Below are positions 36,409 through 44,540 of a stretch of DNA of 64,000 bases, piece by piece. The notes beneath the pieces were generated by a model. The model made no database searches. It had not been told where the DNA came from and was given only the letters and a program-made list of their open reading frames with translations. The number at the start of each line of letters is the position of its first letter. The first letter of the stretch is position 1. Origin of the DNA: Lentzea xinjiangensis (GTDB lineage: Bacteria > Actinomycetota > Actinomycetes > Mycobacteriales > Pseudonocardiaceae); the NCBI RefSeq assembly GCF_900110955.1, contig NZ_FOFR01000002.1, forward strand, positions 1 to 64,000, read 5' to 3'. Made by a program: the position numbers and the translations under genes.

Positions 36409-38150
36409 GCTTTATCCCTACCAACAGGGCGGATGCTCCCATCGAGCGTCCGCCCTGTTGCGTTGTAGACGATCTCCACGCCGAGCGCCTCATACAGTCT
36501 TTGCAGCTCGTCGGGGTCCGCCTGCCTGATGACCTTCTTCACGTCGCCGAGCGAGTCGATCATGGCGTGGATCTCGGCGACGCTTCGCCCGACGCGTGTC
36601 GGCACCCCGTTCAGCTCGGCCTGAGCAGCCGCGCGTTTCTCCTGCGCCTCGTTCATCGCCTCAACCAGTGCAGACGGGTCGATTCCCGCAGCAATGGCGT
36701 CTTGGAATCGGCGCAGCTTCGCTTCCGCGTCGGCGAGACGTTTCCTCGCGGCGGAATGGTCGGGGGCACCGGTCTCGCCGTTGTCTTGAGATGCGACGAG
36801 AGCCGCCACCGTGTTGTCAACGTTCCTCGGGTCGAAGAGCCGATCAATCCACCTGTTGAAGTGCTCAATAGCCGCAGCCTCAGGCAGGTACACGTTCGTC
36901 GGGTGCCCCTGCAACGCGGGCGAACCAGGAACCATCGTCCGAAGCGCACAGCGGTAGTAGGTCCTCGGACCGCGCGGCGTGCCCTCCATCCGACGGCTGC
37001 AATAGCCACACTTCACACGTCCCCGAAGCGGGTAAACACGCTTGGTCCGCTTCGGTCCCCTCACCAGCTTCTTTCCCGCCGAGAAGCCACCGGCCGCCCG
37101 CGACCGACGAAGCAACTGCGCTTGAACGAAGTCCTCGACCTCGATCACGTGCGGATGTGCTTTCTTCCGAGAACGCACCACACGGTCAGGAGCAGCCTTG
37201 CGGAATCGCACCACGTGACCGGCTCCCACGTCGTCCGGGTCGAGCAGCATCTCTTGGCGCGTCCAGCGTCCGAAGAACGCAAAACCGGTGTAGCGCGGAT
37301 TCTCCAAGATGGCCCGGACCGTGCTGCCCTGCCACCCGTCGGCGAGCCGATGCCGGTTCTGGTCCGGCCGCCGAGCCGACGGACACGGAATCCCGTCGCG
37401 GTTGAGGCCGTTCGCGATAGCCCGGTCTCCCATCTCACCGGTCAGGTACTCGGCGAAGATCCGCCGCACAACCGCCGCGCTCGGCTCGTCGATCGCCAGC
37501 ACGCGCAGCCTGTAGCCCTCTGCCGCCTTCCTCGGGTTCGGGTGCGGTCCGGCGTCAACGACCGTGTACCCGTACGGTGCGCGTCCGCCCTGGTGCCGTC
37601 CTTCGTTGACGACCTGGGCATCCATCGCCGCCCGAACACGAGCCTGCACGTGCTGACGCTCCGACTCGCTCATGCCGCCGAGCACGCTCATCAGCATCTT
37701 GTGGGACGGGTTCCGCGAGTCGAACTTCCCGCCGAGTTCCGGCACCCACAGGTCCACGCCGTAGGCGGCGAACTTCGGTGCGATCAACGAGAACTGATTA
37801 CCGAACCAGCATCGCGTCCCCTCGCCGACCACGACGGCGTTCCATCCCCGGTTCTTGTCCTTCAGCGCGGCCAGGAGACGCGATGCTTCCGGCCGCCGCT
37901 CCCACGGCACCGAGCGCGACTGGCCGACGTCGAAGAACTCCTCGACGATGACGCCGCCCAACGGCTCGACAAACTTGTTGGCGTTGCCGTACTGCCATCC
38001 TCGCGACGTCTCCGGATCTTGGTTGTCCTCGGTCGAACACCGGCCGAGGAACGCGAGCGGTCCGATCCCGTCTCCGACCGTCTCGGCGACCTCGACGCCG
38101 AGCAGATCGTTGAGCGCCACCCACGGGTCCTGACTGATTTCAACAGTCAT
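36387..38150 (-). CDS. Large serine recombinase (element integrase)
   Basis: A 587-residue site-specific recombinase. The resolvase catalytic domain comes first (LAFLGRCSTEDNQ, catalytic Ser39; GGMSESERQHVQARVRAAM). The recombinase domain follows (GGRAPYGYTVV, GWQGSTVRAILENPRYTGFAFFGRW), then a zinc ribbon (VKCGYCSRRMEG...YYRC) and a coiled-coil arm (about 475-545). The stop codon lies inside tRNA-Leu, so the last codons are also the att site. It overlaps the 54-residue gene upstream by 11 bp. Serine integrases that use a tRNA gene are less common than tyrosine ones. Confidence 0.92.
   Translation of the reverse strand: MTVEISQDPWVALNDLLGVEVAETVGDGIGPLAFLGRCSTEDNQDPETSRGWQYGNANKFVEPLGGVIVEEFFDVGQSRSVPWERRPEASRLLAALKDKNRGWNAVVVGEGTRCWFGNQFSLIAPKFAAYGVDLWVPELGGKFDSRNPSHKMLMSVLGGMSESERQHVQARVRAAMDAQVVNEGRHQGGRAPYGYTVVDAGPHPNPRKAAEGYRLRVLAIDEPSAAVVRRIFAEYLTGEMGDRAIANGLNRDGIPCPSARRPDQNRHRLADGWQGSTVRAILENPRYTGFAFFGRWTRQEMLLDPDDVGAGHVVRFRKAAPDRVVRSRKKAHPHVIEVEDFVQAQLLRRSRAAGGFSAGKKLVRGPKRTKRVYPLRGRVKCGYCSRRMEGTPRGPRTYYRCALRTMVPGSPALQGHPTNVYLPEAAAIEHFNRWIDRLFDPRNVDNTVAALVASQDNGETGAPDHSAARKRLADAEAKLRRFQDAIAAGIDPSALVEAMNEAQEKRAAAQAELNGVPTRVGRSVAEIHAMIDSLGDVKKVIRQADPDELQRLYEALGVEIVYNATGRTLDGSIRPVGRDKAGVRGGT
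36388..36410 (+). repeat. attL in the tRNA-Leu 3' end
   Basis: The last 21 nt of the tRNA plus two bases. The core CCTCGGACAC (36397-36406) is identical at 52590-52599. On the minus strand the same bases encode the recombinase C terminus AGVRGGT and its stop codon. Confidence 0.65.
36422..36460 (+). terminator. Hairpin 14 nt after tRNA-Leu, inside the recombinase gene
   Basis: A perfect 12-bp stem (CAACAGGGCGGA / TCCGCCCTGTTG) with a 15-nt loop. On the plus strand it is placed like a tRNA terminator. On the minus strand it encodes the recombinase C-terminal strand region. The remnant recombinase at 52.6 kb has a hairpin in the same place, suggesting the element supplies a terminator to the tRNA. 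Confidence 0.55.
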
Positions 38151-38304
38151 CCGTCCCCCTTTCCCGAGGCGCGTCGAGCGCCTCGACCTCGGTAACCCTG
38201 ATCAGTACGTCTAGCAGTATGCGGCTTACCTCCCTGGTGAGGACAGGCAGTTCAGCAGGTGGGTTGAACCTGAGTTCGCCGTCCTGCGGCTCTTCGGCGA
38301 TCAC
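38140..38304 (-). CDS. Small protein between ftsK and the recombinase
   Basis: A 54-residue acidic protein starting MIAEEPQDGELRFNPPAELP, followed by an amphipathic helix (VLTREVSRILLDVLIRVTEV). The GTG at 38304 overlaps the FtsK stop codon (GTGA), and its own stop overlaps the recombinase start by 11 nt. Such tight coupling on both sides argues for a real gene. Its position suggests a recombination directionality factor or integrase partner, but there is no direct evidence. Confidence 0.65.
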   Translation of the reverse strand: MIAEEPQDGELRFNPPAELPVLTREVSRILLDVLIRVTEVEALDAPRERGTDDC

Positions 38305-40424
38305 GATCGGCGTCCGACCACATCGCTGGACATGCTGATTTCAGCATTGGCCGCGATGCGTTCGACCGCCGCGCGCAGATCGGCCGTCAGGTAACCGCGT
38401 ACACGGCGAGTGCCCTCATCGGTCTGGATGTACTGGCGCGTCGGTCGACAACCCAACTCGCCCATGTCGACGCCGAACGCGGTCACCTCCACTTCGAGTG
38501 CCTCGGCGAGTTCAGCAGTCGGTACGAAGTCGCGCGTGTTGACGTCGTCGCCGAGGTAGTCGACGACCGATGCGAGCGGTTCGGGTAGCTCGACCTCGGC
38601 CAGGCTCGCCACGGCACCGGTTCCTATTGCCTTGACCGCCGTCGAGCGGTCGAGCATCGGCGGAACGTCCTGCCCGGCCGCGTGGCCGCTCAGGGTTCCT
38701 TCTGCCTCCCGCAGCGCGCGGCCACGTTCGCAGATCTCGCGCCAGTCCTCGTTGGGCATGTAGTAGGTCCGCACGGTCAGCGCGAGTACATCGGCGCCAG
38801 CTTGGGTCTCGCCGTCCGGCCGCAGGATGCCGACGCCCCGATGGGACGGAAGTAGGCGGCTGCTGTCGTATCCGCGCGTGTTCATCTGCTCGCCGAGAAT
38901 GATGTTGCTGTCGCGGAAGTCCATAACGCGCAGGGCGAAGCGGGAGCCGAGCACGGCGCGCAGCTTGGTTGGGATGGTCTTGCTGTCCGGTCGCTGCGTT
39001 GCCAGGACGAGGATGATCCCCGCCGCCGGCGCCTTCTTCGCGAGCCACGTCAGAAGCTCCCCGATGTACTCCCCCGCCGTGAGCTTCTTCCCTTGCACCT
39101 CAACGGGAGTTCGATCCTCCAGTGCGATGTGGACCTCGTCCACGATCAGCGCCGTGATTGGCATAGCCAACGACTGATCACGGGACATGTCCGGTGTCAC
39201 CTTCGACTCGGGACAGGTGACGTCGTCGAGGTCCTGCATCCGCCGGTAGCGGTTCTGGACGTCGGCGACCAGCTCGACGAGCCAGTCCAGGAATGCGAGC
39301 ACGTGTTCGGCGTCGTCGCCCGCCATGAATCGATGGGCGACCTTCTCGGCGGCTTTCCAGTCCTTGCCGTTCTTGAAGTCGGCTACGTACAGCCGCACGT
39401 GCGGGTCCAGGATCAAGCCCGCGGCTGCCAGTCGTTCGGCCATTGTCTTGCCCTGTCTGGGAAGCGCGCCGATCAGAAGCGACGTCCACACAAGCGGCAG
39501 CGTGATTCGTCTGCCGCGCGCATCGGTACCGAACGGCACCGGCCGCCACGCGTCCCACCGCTCGACCGCCAGCAACGGCGTCCGGATCGGCGGCTTCGCG
39601 TACGGGTCCTCATCGGCAACCCACATCGCGACGCGTCCGGCGTGCCCACCGTTGCCTCGCACTCGCTCGACACTGAGTTGGATCTCATCGACCGCCAGTG
39701 CCGACGCCAAGTCTTCCCGGTGCTTCACGACATCGGCCGCCTTGCGGGTGGCGGGGAGATCGACGGTGACCGCCCATCCCCCGCCCTGGTGCTTCGCCCG
39801 CTCGACGAGCCGCAGGCTCTCGTCCTTGCCGATCAGCTTGGCGTCGCGGAACGCATCCACCAAGATCTGCGGATCCATTGTCCACGCGAGCGAGCGTGGC
39901 CCGGCGAGAGCAGCCTTTCGCCCAGGGTTCCCATCCTTCTGCCTGCCGAGGATCGCCAGCGCCGCCGAGCCGACAGCGCCGGCGATCCACAACGCGCAGT
40001 GCCCGTAGACGAGATCGAGGATCGCAAGGGAGACAACGGAGACCGCGACGACAAAGCCGGTCACCTTCCACCGGAACAACGTCAGTCCACGGATCTCCGC
40101 AAACCTGTCCGCCAACTTCTCTGCCTGCTCCGCAGCCTCGCGGTAGTCGCGTACACGTACCCAGCCCCGCCAACCGCGCACGGCGACCACCAGGCCGCGA
40201 AAGATGGCTCGAACGAAGCGGATCGGCGACCGCGACAGCCACACGAGCCCGTCCTTGGCCGCGTACCCGAGCGCCTGCCGTGACTTTAACGCCGCCGGAA
40301 CGAACCACGACCGCTGCCACCAGCCCGCCACGCGGTGAACGTGTGGCGGCTGAGCCACGTCCGCGTGGTCGTCGACGAGTTCACCTTCGAACACCGGTCC
40401 CGCCGGAACCATCTCGCCGGTCAT
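38301..40424 (-). CDS. FtsK/SpoIIIE-type DNA translocase (TraSA-like)
   Basis: A 707-residue protein resembling AICE transfer proteins that move double-stranded DNA between mycelial cells. Two membrane helices lie at about 122-160 (GFVVAVSVVSLAILDLVYGH). Walker A is GALPRQGKT (319-327), and Walker B is ITALIVDEVHIAL (around 440), followed by LVLATQRPDSKTIP. The C-terminal part may contain a winged-helix DNA-binding segment (TDEGTRRVRGYLTADLRAAV). The ATG at 40424 overlaps the upstream stop (ATGA). Confidence 0.87.
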   Translation of the reverse strand: MTGEMVPAGPVFEGELVDDHADVAQPPHVHRVAGWWQRSWFVPAALKSRQALGYAAKDGLVWLSRSPIRFVRAIFRGLVVAVRGWRGWVRVRDYREAAEQAEKLADRFAEIRGLTLFRWKVTGFVVAVSVVSLAILDLVYGHCALWIAGAVGSAALAILGRQKDGNPGRKAALAGPRSLAWTMDPQILVDAFRDAKLIGKDESLRLVERAKHQGGGWAVTVDLPATRKAADVVKHREDLASALAVDEIQLSVERVRGNGGHAGRVAMWVADEDPYAKPPIRTPLLAVERWDAWRPVPFGTDARGRRITLPLVWTSLLIGALPRQGKTMAERLAAAGLILDPHVRLYVADFKNGKDWKAAEKVAHRFMAGDDAEHVLAFLDWLVELVADVQNRYRRMQDLDDVTCPESKVTPDMSRDQSLAMPITALIVDEVHIALEDRTPVEVQGKKLTAGEYIGELLTWLAKKAPAAGIILVLATQRPDSKTIPTKLRAVLGSRFALRVMDFRDSNIILGEQMNTRGYDSSRLLPSHRGVGILRPDGETQAGADVLALTVRTYYMPNEDWREICERGRALREAEGTLSGHAAGQDVPPMLDRSTAVKAIGTGAVASLAEVELPEPLASVVDYLGDDVNTRDFVPTAELAEALEVEVTAFGVDMGELGCRPTRQYIQTDEGTRRVRGYLTADLRAAVERIAANAEISMSSDVVGRRS

Positions 40425-41062
40425 GACGGCACCTCGGCGTTCAGCGCCGTAGCCAGCCGCGACGACAGGCCACGCGAGCACTCCGTCACCTCACGCACCC
40501 ACGCGGGCGTGACCGTCACGTCCGGCGTGCGAGCCGCCCTGGCAACCGCGAGGTAGTCGTCAAACGACGTCCTCGGATGAGCGCGCTTCTGCGCCTTCCG
40601 CAGAGGAGTCGGCGAAACCGCCGGTTCCGCCGGTTCGGCCGTGAACGCGGCGACCGCCGAGCCGAGCTTGTCCCGAAGGTCGGTTACCGCCTCGGCAGCG
40701 ACGAACACGACGAGCGGCGGAGTCGAGTGCAACACCACCAGCGCGGCCGATCCGGCGGCGTACGCGCTCCAGGTGTTCATGACGTACGTCGCGCCGAGCG
40801 TGAACCACTTGGCCGCCCGCACCCAACCACCCATGCGGATGCGGTGCCGGGCCGTGACCTGCTCGGCCCGAAGGATCGCCAGCAGCACCAGCGACACCAT
40901 CGGGTCGAGCAACCACGCCGCGCACCAGGCGAGCGACCACGCCGGCGAACCAGCCGCCGCGAACTGCTGAACGTTGGTCATCGTGAACGCCAGTCCGAGC
41001 AGAATGCCGGTCCAGCACAACCGATCGACCTGCACCGCTACACGCTCGATCGGCTCGCTCAT
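40421..41062 (-). CDS. DUF2637-like membrane protein
   Basis: A 213-residue protein with four predicted membrane helices in its first 135 residues (CWTGILLGLAFTMTNVQQFA, AWSLAWCAAWLLDPMVSLVL, TLGATYVMNTWSAYAAGSAA, STPPLVVFVAAEAV) and a soluble basic C-terminal part. This matches DUF2637 proteins found next to FtsK-like transfer genes on actinomycete plasmids and AICEs. A role in intramycelial spread is plausible. It overlaps its neighbours by 4 nt on both sides. Confidence 0.78.
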   Translation of the reverse strand: MSEPIERVAVQVDRLCWTGILLGLAFTMTNVQQFAAAGSPAWSLAWCAAWLLDPMVSLVLLAILRAEQVTARHRIRMGGWVRAAKWFTLGATYVMNTWSAYAAGSAALVVLHSTPPLVVFVAAEAVTDLRDKLGSAVAAFTAEPAEPAVSPTPLRKAQKRAHPRTSFDDYLAVARAARTPDVTVTPAWVREVTECSRGLSSRLATALNAEVPS

Positions 41063-41391
41063 CGCCGTTCACCGCCTCGACGGCGCGGCTCGTACGTCGT
41101 CACGGTCAGGGCCTTGGCCAGCGTGTACGACGCGAACAGCGCGGGCACGGCGAGCACCGCGACGAGCAGCCAGCCGCTACCTCGTTGGGTGATCACGATC
41201 CACTGCGCCACGACGATCAGCGCGGCGTTGAACAGCACCCGCCCGGCGAGCGAGACGAACCGGGCACTCGTGCGCGCCGCGCTTGCCGCAGCCTTCGCGC
41301 GGCGTGACGCCGTCCGCCAGATGAGCACCAAGACCAGCAGCGCACCTACAGCGGCCATGATCTGAGTCAGGGTGAGGGTGAGAGCGTTCAT
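41059..41391 (-). CDS. Small membrane protein of the transfer operon
   Basis: A 110-residue protein with a hydrophobic N terminus (ALTLTLTQIMAAVGALLVLV), two further helices (VLFNAALIVVAQWIVITQ and WLLVAVLAVPALFASYTL) and a basic end. It may be a Spd-like spread protein, but I see no diagnostic motif. The 4-nt overlaps with WhiB and the DUF2637-like gene show coupled translation. Confidence 0.7.
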   Translation of the reverse strand: MNALTLTLTQIMAAVGALLVLVLIWRTASRRAKAAASAARTSARFVSLAGRVLFNAALIVVAQWIVITQRGSGWLLVAVLAVPALFASYTLAKALTVTTYEPRRRGGERR

Positions 41392-41726
41392 GAACGCGGC
41401 CCCCTCTCGAAGCGGTCACCGCGTCGGAGCCAGTGCGGGTACAGCTCCCGCCGGTCGTCGTCGGTGAGCGCACCCCACACGCCGGTGGTGTCCTCACCAG
41501 CCGTGCGGAGTTCGAGTTCCAGGCACTCGTCCTGCACTGGGCACCCGGCGCACGTGCGCTGAGCCAGTTCACGATCGGTCAGCTCCTCACCGGCGTCCGG
41601 CGGCTCGTTCGTGAACGCCCACATGCACAGGCCGTCACGCTCGACGACTTCGGACAACTGGTCGGTCGGCACCCAACGCAAGCGGTCCAGCGACCACGCG
41701 ATGCCGATCAGGCGGTCGTCAGTCAC
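41388..41726 (-). CDS. WhiB-family iron-sulfur regulator
   Basis: A 112-residue WhiB-like protein. Its four cysteines are Cys34, Cys59, Cys62 and Cys68 (CxxCxxxxxC), and the G[VI]WGG-type turn reads GVWGA (82-86). These proteins bind a [4Fe-4S] cluster and pair with sigma factors. Element-borne WhiB proteins probably tune transfer or integration genes to redox or developmental state. It overlaps the excisionase-like gene by 8 nt. Confidence 0.9.
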   Translation of the reverse strand: MTDDRLIGIAWSLDRLRWVPTDQLSEVVERDGLCMWAFTNEPPDAGEELTDRELAQRTCAGCPVQDECLELELRTAGEDTTGVWGALTDDDRRELYPHWLRRGDRFERGPRS

Positions 41727-41916
41727 GGAGCGCCCCCGGACCGGCGTTGGCGAGCAGCGGCAGGAGCGCGCTCACGGGGATGACGGTCTGACCGTGGCGG
41801 CGTTCGGTGCGCAGCTTGCCGAGCCGGATGGCGCGGCAGACCTCGGAACGATCGACACCGAGCACCCACGCGGCCTCGCGGATGGTGTGAGCGGACGTAG
41901 TCAGAGAAGTACGCAT
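41719..41916 (-). CDS. Excisionase-like helix-turn-helix protein
   Basis: A 65-residue MerR/Xis-type DNA-binding protein (HTIREAAWVLGVDRSEVCRA, then LGKLRTERRHGQTVIPVSAL). The ATG at 41916 follows AGAAAGG at 9 nt; an upstream in-frame start would add 20 residues. It is the first gene of the leftward transfer/integration operon and lies opposite an XRE-type regulator across a 24-bp palindrome. It probably regulates the operon, assists excision, or does both. Confidence 0.72.
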   Translation of the reverse strand: MRTSLTTSAHTIREAAWVLGVDRSEVCRAIRLGKLRTERRHGQTVIPVSALLPLLANAGPGALRD

Positions 41917-41956
41917 GAGGAATAGCCTTTCTGCGAGAAATGATGATTTCAGGTTC

Positions 41957-41980
41957 GTGAGTGCTGATATCAGCACTCAC
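41957..41980. promoter_or_regulatory. 24-bp perfect palindrome, probable operator
   Basis: Half-site GTGAGTGCTGAT followed immediately by its reverse complement, in the 167-bp gap (41917-42083) between the divergent excisionase-like and XRE-type genes. It is the expected operator for a dimeric element repressor. A related but shorter site (ATGCTGATTTCAGCAT) occurs at 38332-38347 near the ftsK 3' end. Confidence 0.65.
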
Positions 41981-42083
41981 TTAGACGTGCTTGATCGCAA
42001 ATGGCGGGTGAAACGCCGTGTCACGTCGCAGCGCGGGAAACAGTGACTAATCTCAGCGCCGAGGGCGGAGCGCGGAGGAATAC

Positions 42084-42488
42084 GTGTCGGAGGATTGGGC
42101 GGCAGTCGCCAAGGCGATCAACCAGCGCGTGAATGAGCTGGGATTGCAACAGAAGGAACTGGCCAAGCGGTCGCACGTGTCACTCGCGATCGTGCGCGAG
42201 GTTCAGCACCACCTCGTGGAGCGCCGGCGGAGCCCTCGAACCCTGGAATCCCTGTCCACGGCGCTGGGTTGGCACCCGCAGCATCTGGACGCAGTGCTGC
42301 ACGACCGCACGCCACCGGCCGTCGATGACCCCGTGGTGGATCTCGCCGACACGCTGTGGTCGCGAATCGACCGCGTCGAAGAGCGTCTCGAAGACATCAC
42401 CGAACGCCTTGACGCTCTGAAATCCGACATGGCTTCGGTTGTGGATCAGCTCGCGGAAGTCGCTAAGCATGTCCGCGGCCGCCGGTAG
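42084..42488 (+). CDS. XRE-type regulator with C-terminal coiled coil
   Basis: A 134-residue protein. The N-terminal helix-turn-helix reads LGLQQKELAKRSHVSLAIVR, followed by a second half (LSTALGWHPQHLDAVL). The C-terminal third is a heptad helix (RIDRVEERLEDITERLDALK) that probably dimerises it. The GTG at 42084 has GGAGGAA 3-9 nt upstream. Facing the transfer operon across a palindrome, it is the best candidate for the element's repressor. Confidence 0.78.
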   Translation: MSEDWAAVAKAINQRVNELGLQQKELAKRSHVSLAIVREVQHHLVERRRSPRTLESLSTALGWHPQHLDAVLHDRTPPAVDDPVVDLADTLWSRIDRVEERLEDITERLDALKSDMASVVDQLAEVAKHVRGRR

Positions 42489-42621
42489 CTGACTGTTTCG
42501 GCTGGTTGAGCTGCTGTTTTCCATGGCACTAATTCCACTGCGAAACCGCGCCGGAGCCCACACAACAACCACGCAAAACCACCACAAGTTCCCTGCATAT
42601 CGCTTCGGGGGTAGCGACGAC

Positions 42622-44193
42622 ATGAGCTTGTCCAGCGGCTGGACCGGTGCCGACGCGTGCGCGTTGCAGGAAGCGCTACGGCTTAGCCAAGAGGCGTTCG
42701 CCGAACACCTCGGCATCCACTCAGGGACGGTCGGGTACTGGCACAAAAAGCCCAGCTCACGACCCAGGTCCGAGATTCAGCAGATCTTGGACGCCGCGCT
42801 TGACCAGGCTTCAGCCGAGGTTCAGACCCGTTTCGCCGAGCTGATCACCGGCAAGCCGACCGCACCTCAACCTGTCTCCGCCAACGCAGCGACCGACGCT
42901 GAGCAGCGACTCGCTGCTGATCCCAACATCGTCGCCGCGCTCGACTGGCTGGACGACCGCGCTGGGCGCGAACCCGGAACAGCCCGTCGTGCCGTCGCGT
43001 CACAGATTGATCAGGTCGACCTGAATTCGTTGCGGGACAGGGGAAGTCGTCGAGGACGCATCGATCAGCGAGACATCGCGCAGGCACTCGCGAACTACTA
43101 CGGTCGCGGTTCCGACGGCTACGGCCGGTACGCCGCGCGGTTCGGTGAAGTCGACGCCAACACGAGCGTCTTCACGCGCTCCGAGTGGCTCGACCTCGAC
43201 TGTCCGCTGGTCGCAAGTCACGACCGGCTCGCTCTCGTGCGCGCCGCTGGTGACGCGCCGGTCGCCCTCGACGAGGAGGCGTTCGACCTCGCTGTTCAGC
43301 GCCTCGCCGAGTCGCTCGCGCTCGGCGTCCGTTTCGCCAACATGCCTCTGTACCGCCTCCTTGGCGTTGACATCGGCAAGGAGGCGATCGGCGGTACGGT
43401 CGGGATCGCGTCGTTCGTCGAGTACATCGTGACGATGGATCTCCTTGAAGGTGAGCTGGTCGACGCGCTGGCCACCGGCACCCATACCAGCAGGCTCCCG
43501 CTTCGTGACCGTTATCTGCCGAACCTAGACAGCGTGCTGAACGTCGGCGACCGCCTCACCGCAGGCGGCACGCTTGCGTTGTGCGCGTTCGCACGACCAG
43601 CTGACCCGTTCCGAGGCCCGGCGGACTACGTTCTTCTGGTGCAGGAGCGCTCAGGTCACGTGATCAATGCCGCCCGTCGGCTTGCCGTGATCCCGAAGGG
43701 CTTTCACCAGCCGCTGGTGGACTTCCGAGCCGACACTCAGGTGGGCGCAACGATGCGCCGCGAGATGGAAGAGGAACTGTTCGGCCGCCACGACATCGAC
43801 AACACAGTGGCCGACCAGCGCAGCGCTGATCCGATGCACCCAAGCCGTCTCTCAGAACCGATGCGCTGGCTCGCCAGCGAGCCGGGTCGTCTGCGGATGG
43901 AGTGCACCGGCTTCGGGCTGAACCTCGTCAGCGGGAACTTCGAGTTTCCACTTCTCATCGTCGTGGATGACGAGGAGTTCTGGCAGCGCTACGGCGGGCA
44001 GATCGAGGCCAACTGGGAGACGGCGAACCTTCGCCAGTACTCCAGTGCAGACGGCGAGCTCGTCGAGGAGCTCGTCGCCGACGTAGCGTGGAGCAACGAG
44101 GGCCTGTTCGCGCTCCTGCAAGGGCTTCGCCGACTCAAGGAGATCGGTGGTAGCCGCGTGAACGTGCCGACGATCGAATGGGAGATACGGTGA
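42622..44193 (+). CDS. HTH protein with Nudix-like C-terminal region (paralogue 1)
   Basis: A 523-residue protein. The N-terminal XRE-like HTH (ALQEALRLSQEAFAEHLGIH) precedes a linker and a conserved core shared with the convergent protein at 44541-46127. The C-terminal part has VIPKGFHQPLVDFRADTQ then GATMRREMEEELFGR, similar to a Nudix box (RExxEE) but with the glycine displaced. The Nudix protein Pif of pSAM2 blocks conjugation between carriers, so an immunity or regulatory role is possible. The ATG at 42622 is chosen because it begins the HTH; the ribosome site is weak. Confidence 0.68.
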   Translation: MSLSSGWTGADACALQEALRLSQEAFAEHLGIHSGTVGYWHKKPSSRPRSEIQQILDAALDQASAEVQTRFAELITGKPTAPQPVSANAATDAEQRLAADPNIVAALDWLDDRAGREPGTARRAVASQIDQVDLNSLRDRGSRRGRIDQRDIAQALANYYGRGSDGYGRYAARFGEVDANTSVFTRSEWLDLDCPLVASHDRLALVRAAGDAPVALDEEAFDLAVQRLAESLALGVRFANMPLYRLLGVDIGKEAIGGTVGIASFVEYIVTMDLLEGELVDALATGTHTSRLPLRDRYLPNLDSVLNVGDRLTAGGTLALCAFARPADPFRGPADYVLLVQERSGHVINAARRLAVIPKGFHQPLVDFRADTQVGATMRREMEEELFGRHDIDNTVADQRSADPMHPSRLSEPMRWLASEPGRLRMECTGFGLNLVSGNFEFPLLIVVDDEEFWQRYGGQIEANWETANLRQYSSADGELVEELVADVAWSNEGLFALLQGLRRLKEIGGSRVNVPTIEWEIR

Positions 44194-44540
44194 CCGCCAA
44201 CTGGCACCAGGGAAACGCTGCCGAGGACGGAAGCCCCACACGCGGCTGGCTAGTCGGGCACTTCATCGACCCGTCCGAGGGCGTCAGGTCCTCAAAGGAC
44301 GTCGAAGTCAAGTGGTTCACCCACCCTGCCGGCGACAGGCGTGCGGAGTGGACATCAGATGACCAGCGCACGACCCTCGTTCTGTTGGTACATGGGAAAT
44401 TCCGCATTGACCTCACCGAGAGCAGTGCGACCATGACTCAGCAGGGCGACTACGTGATGTGGGGTCCCGGCATCGACCACTCATGGGAAGCAATCGAGGA
44501 GTCGACCGTCATGACGGTCCGCTGGCCTTCCCAGACCTGA
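44190..44540 (+). CDS. Cupin-fold protein
   Basis: A 116-residue small beta-barrel protein: VKWFTHPAGDRRAEWTSDDQ, LVLLVHGKFRIDL, GDYVMWGPGIDHSWEAIEES. The last motif carries a histidine typical of cupin metal or ligand sites. The GTG at 44190 overlaps the upstream stop codon (GTGA), so it is co-translated with the HTH/Nudix-like protein. It is immediately convergent with the second paralogue. The ligand is unknown. Confidence 0.7.
   Translation: MTANWHQGNAAEDGSPTRGWLVGHFIDPSEGVRSSKDVEVKWFTHPAGDRRAEWTSDDQRTTLVLLVHGKFRIDLTESSATMTQQGDYVMWGPGIDHSWEAIEESTVMTVRWPSQT

Noticed and set aside
38332..38347. Palindrome ATGCTGATTTCAGCAT as an independent operator
   Set aside because: It lies inside the ftsK coding end and is shorter than the 41957 site; kept only as a possible secondary site.
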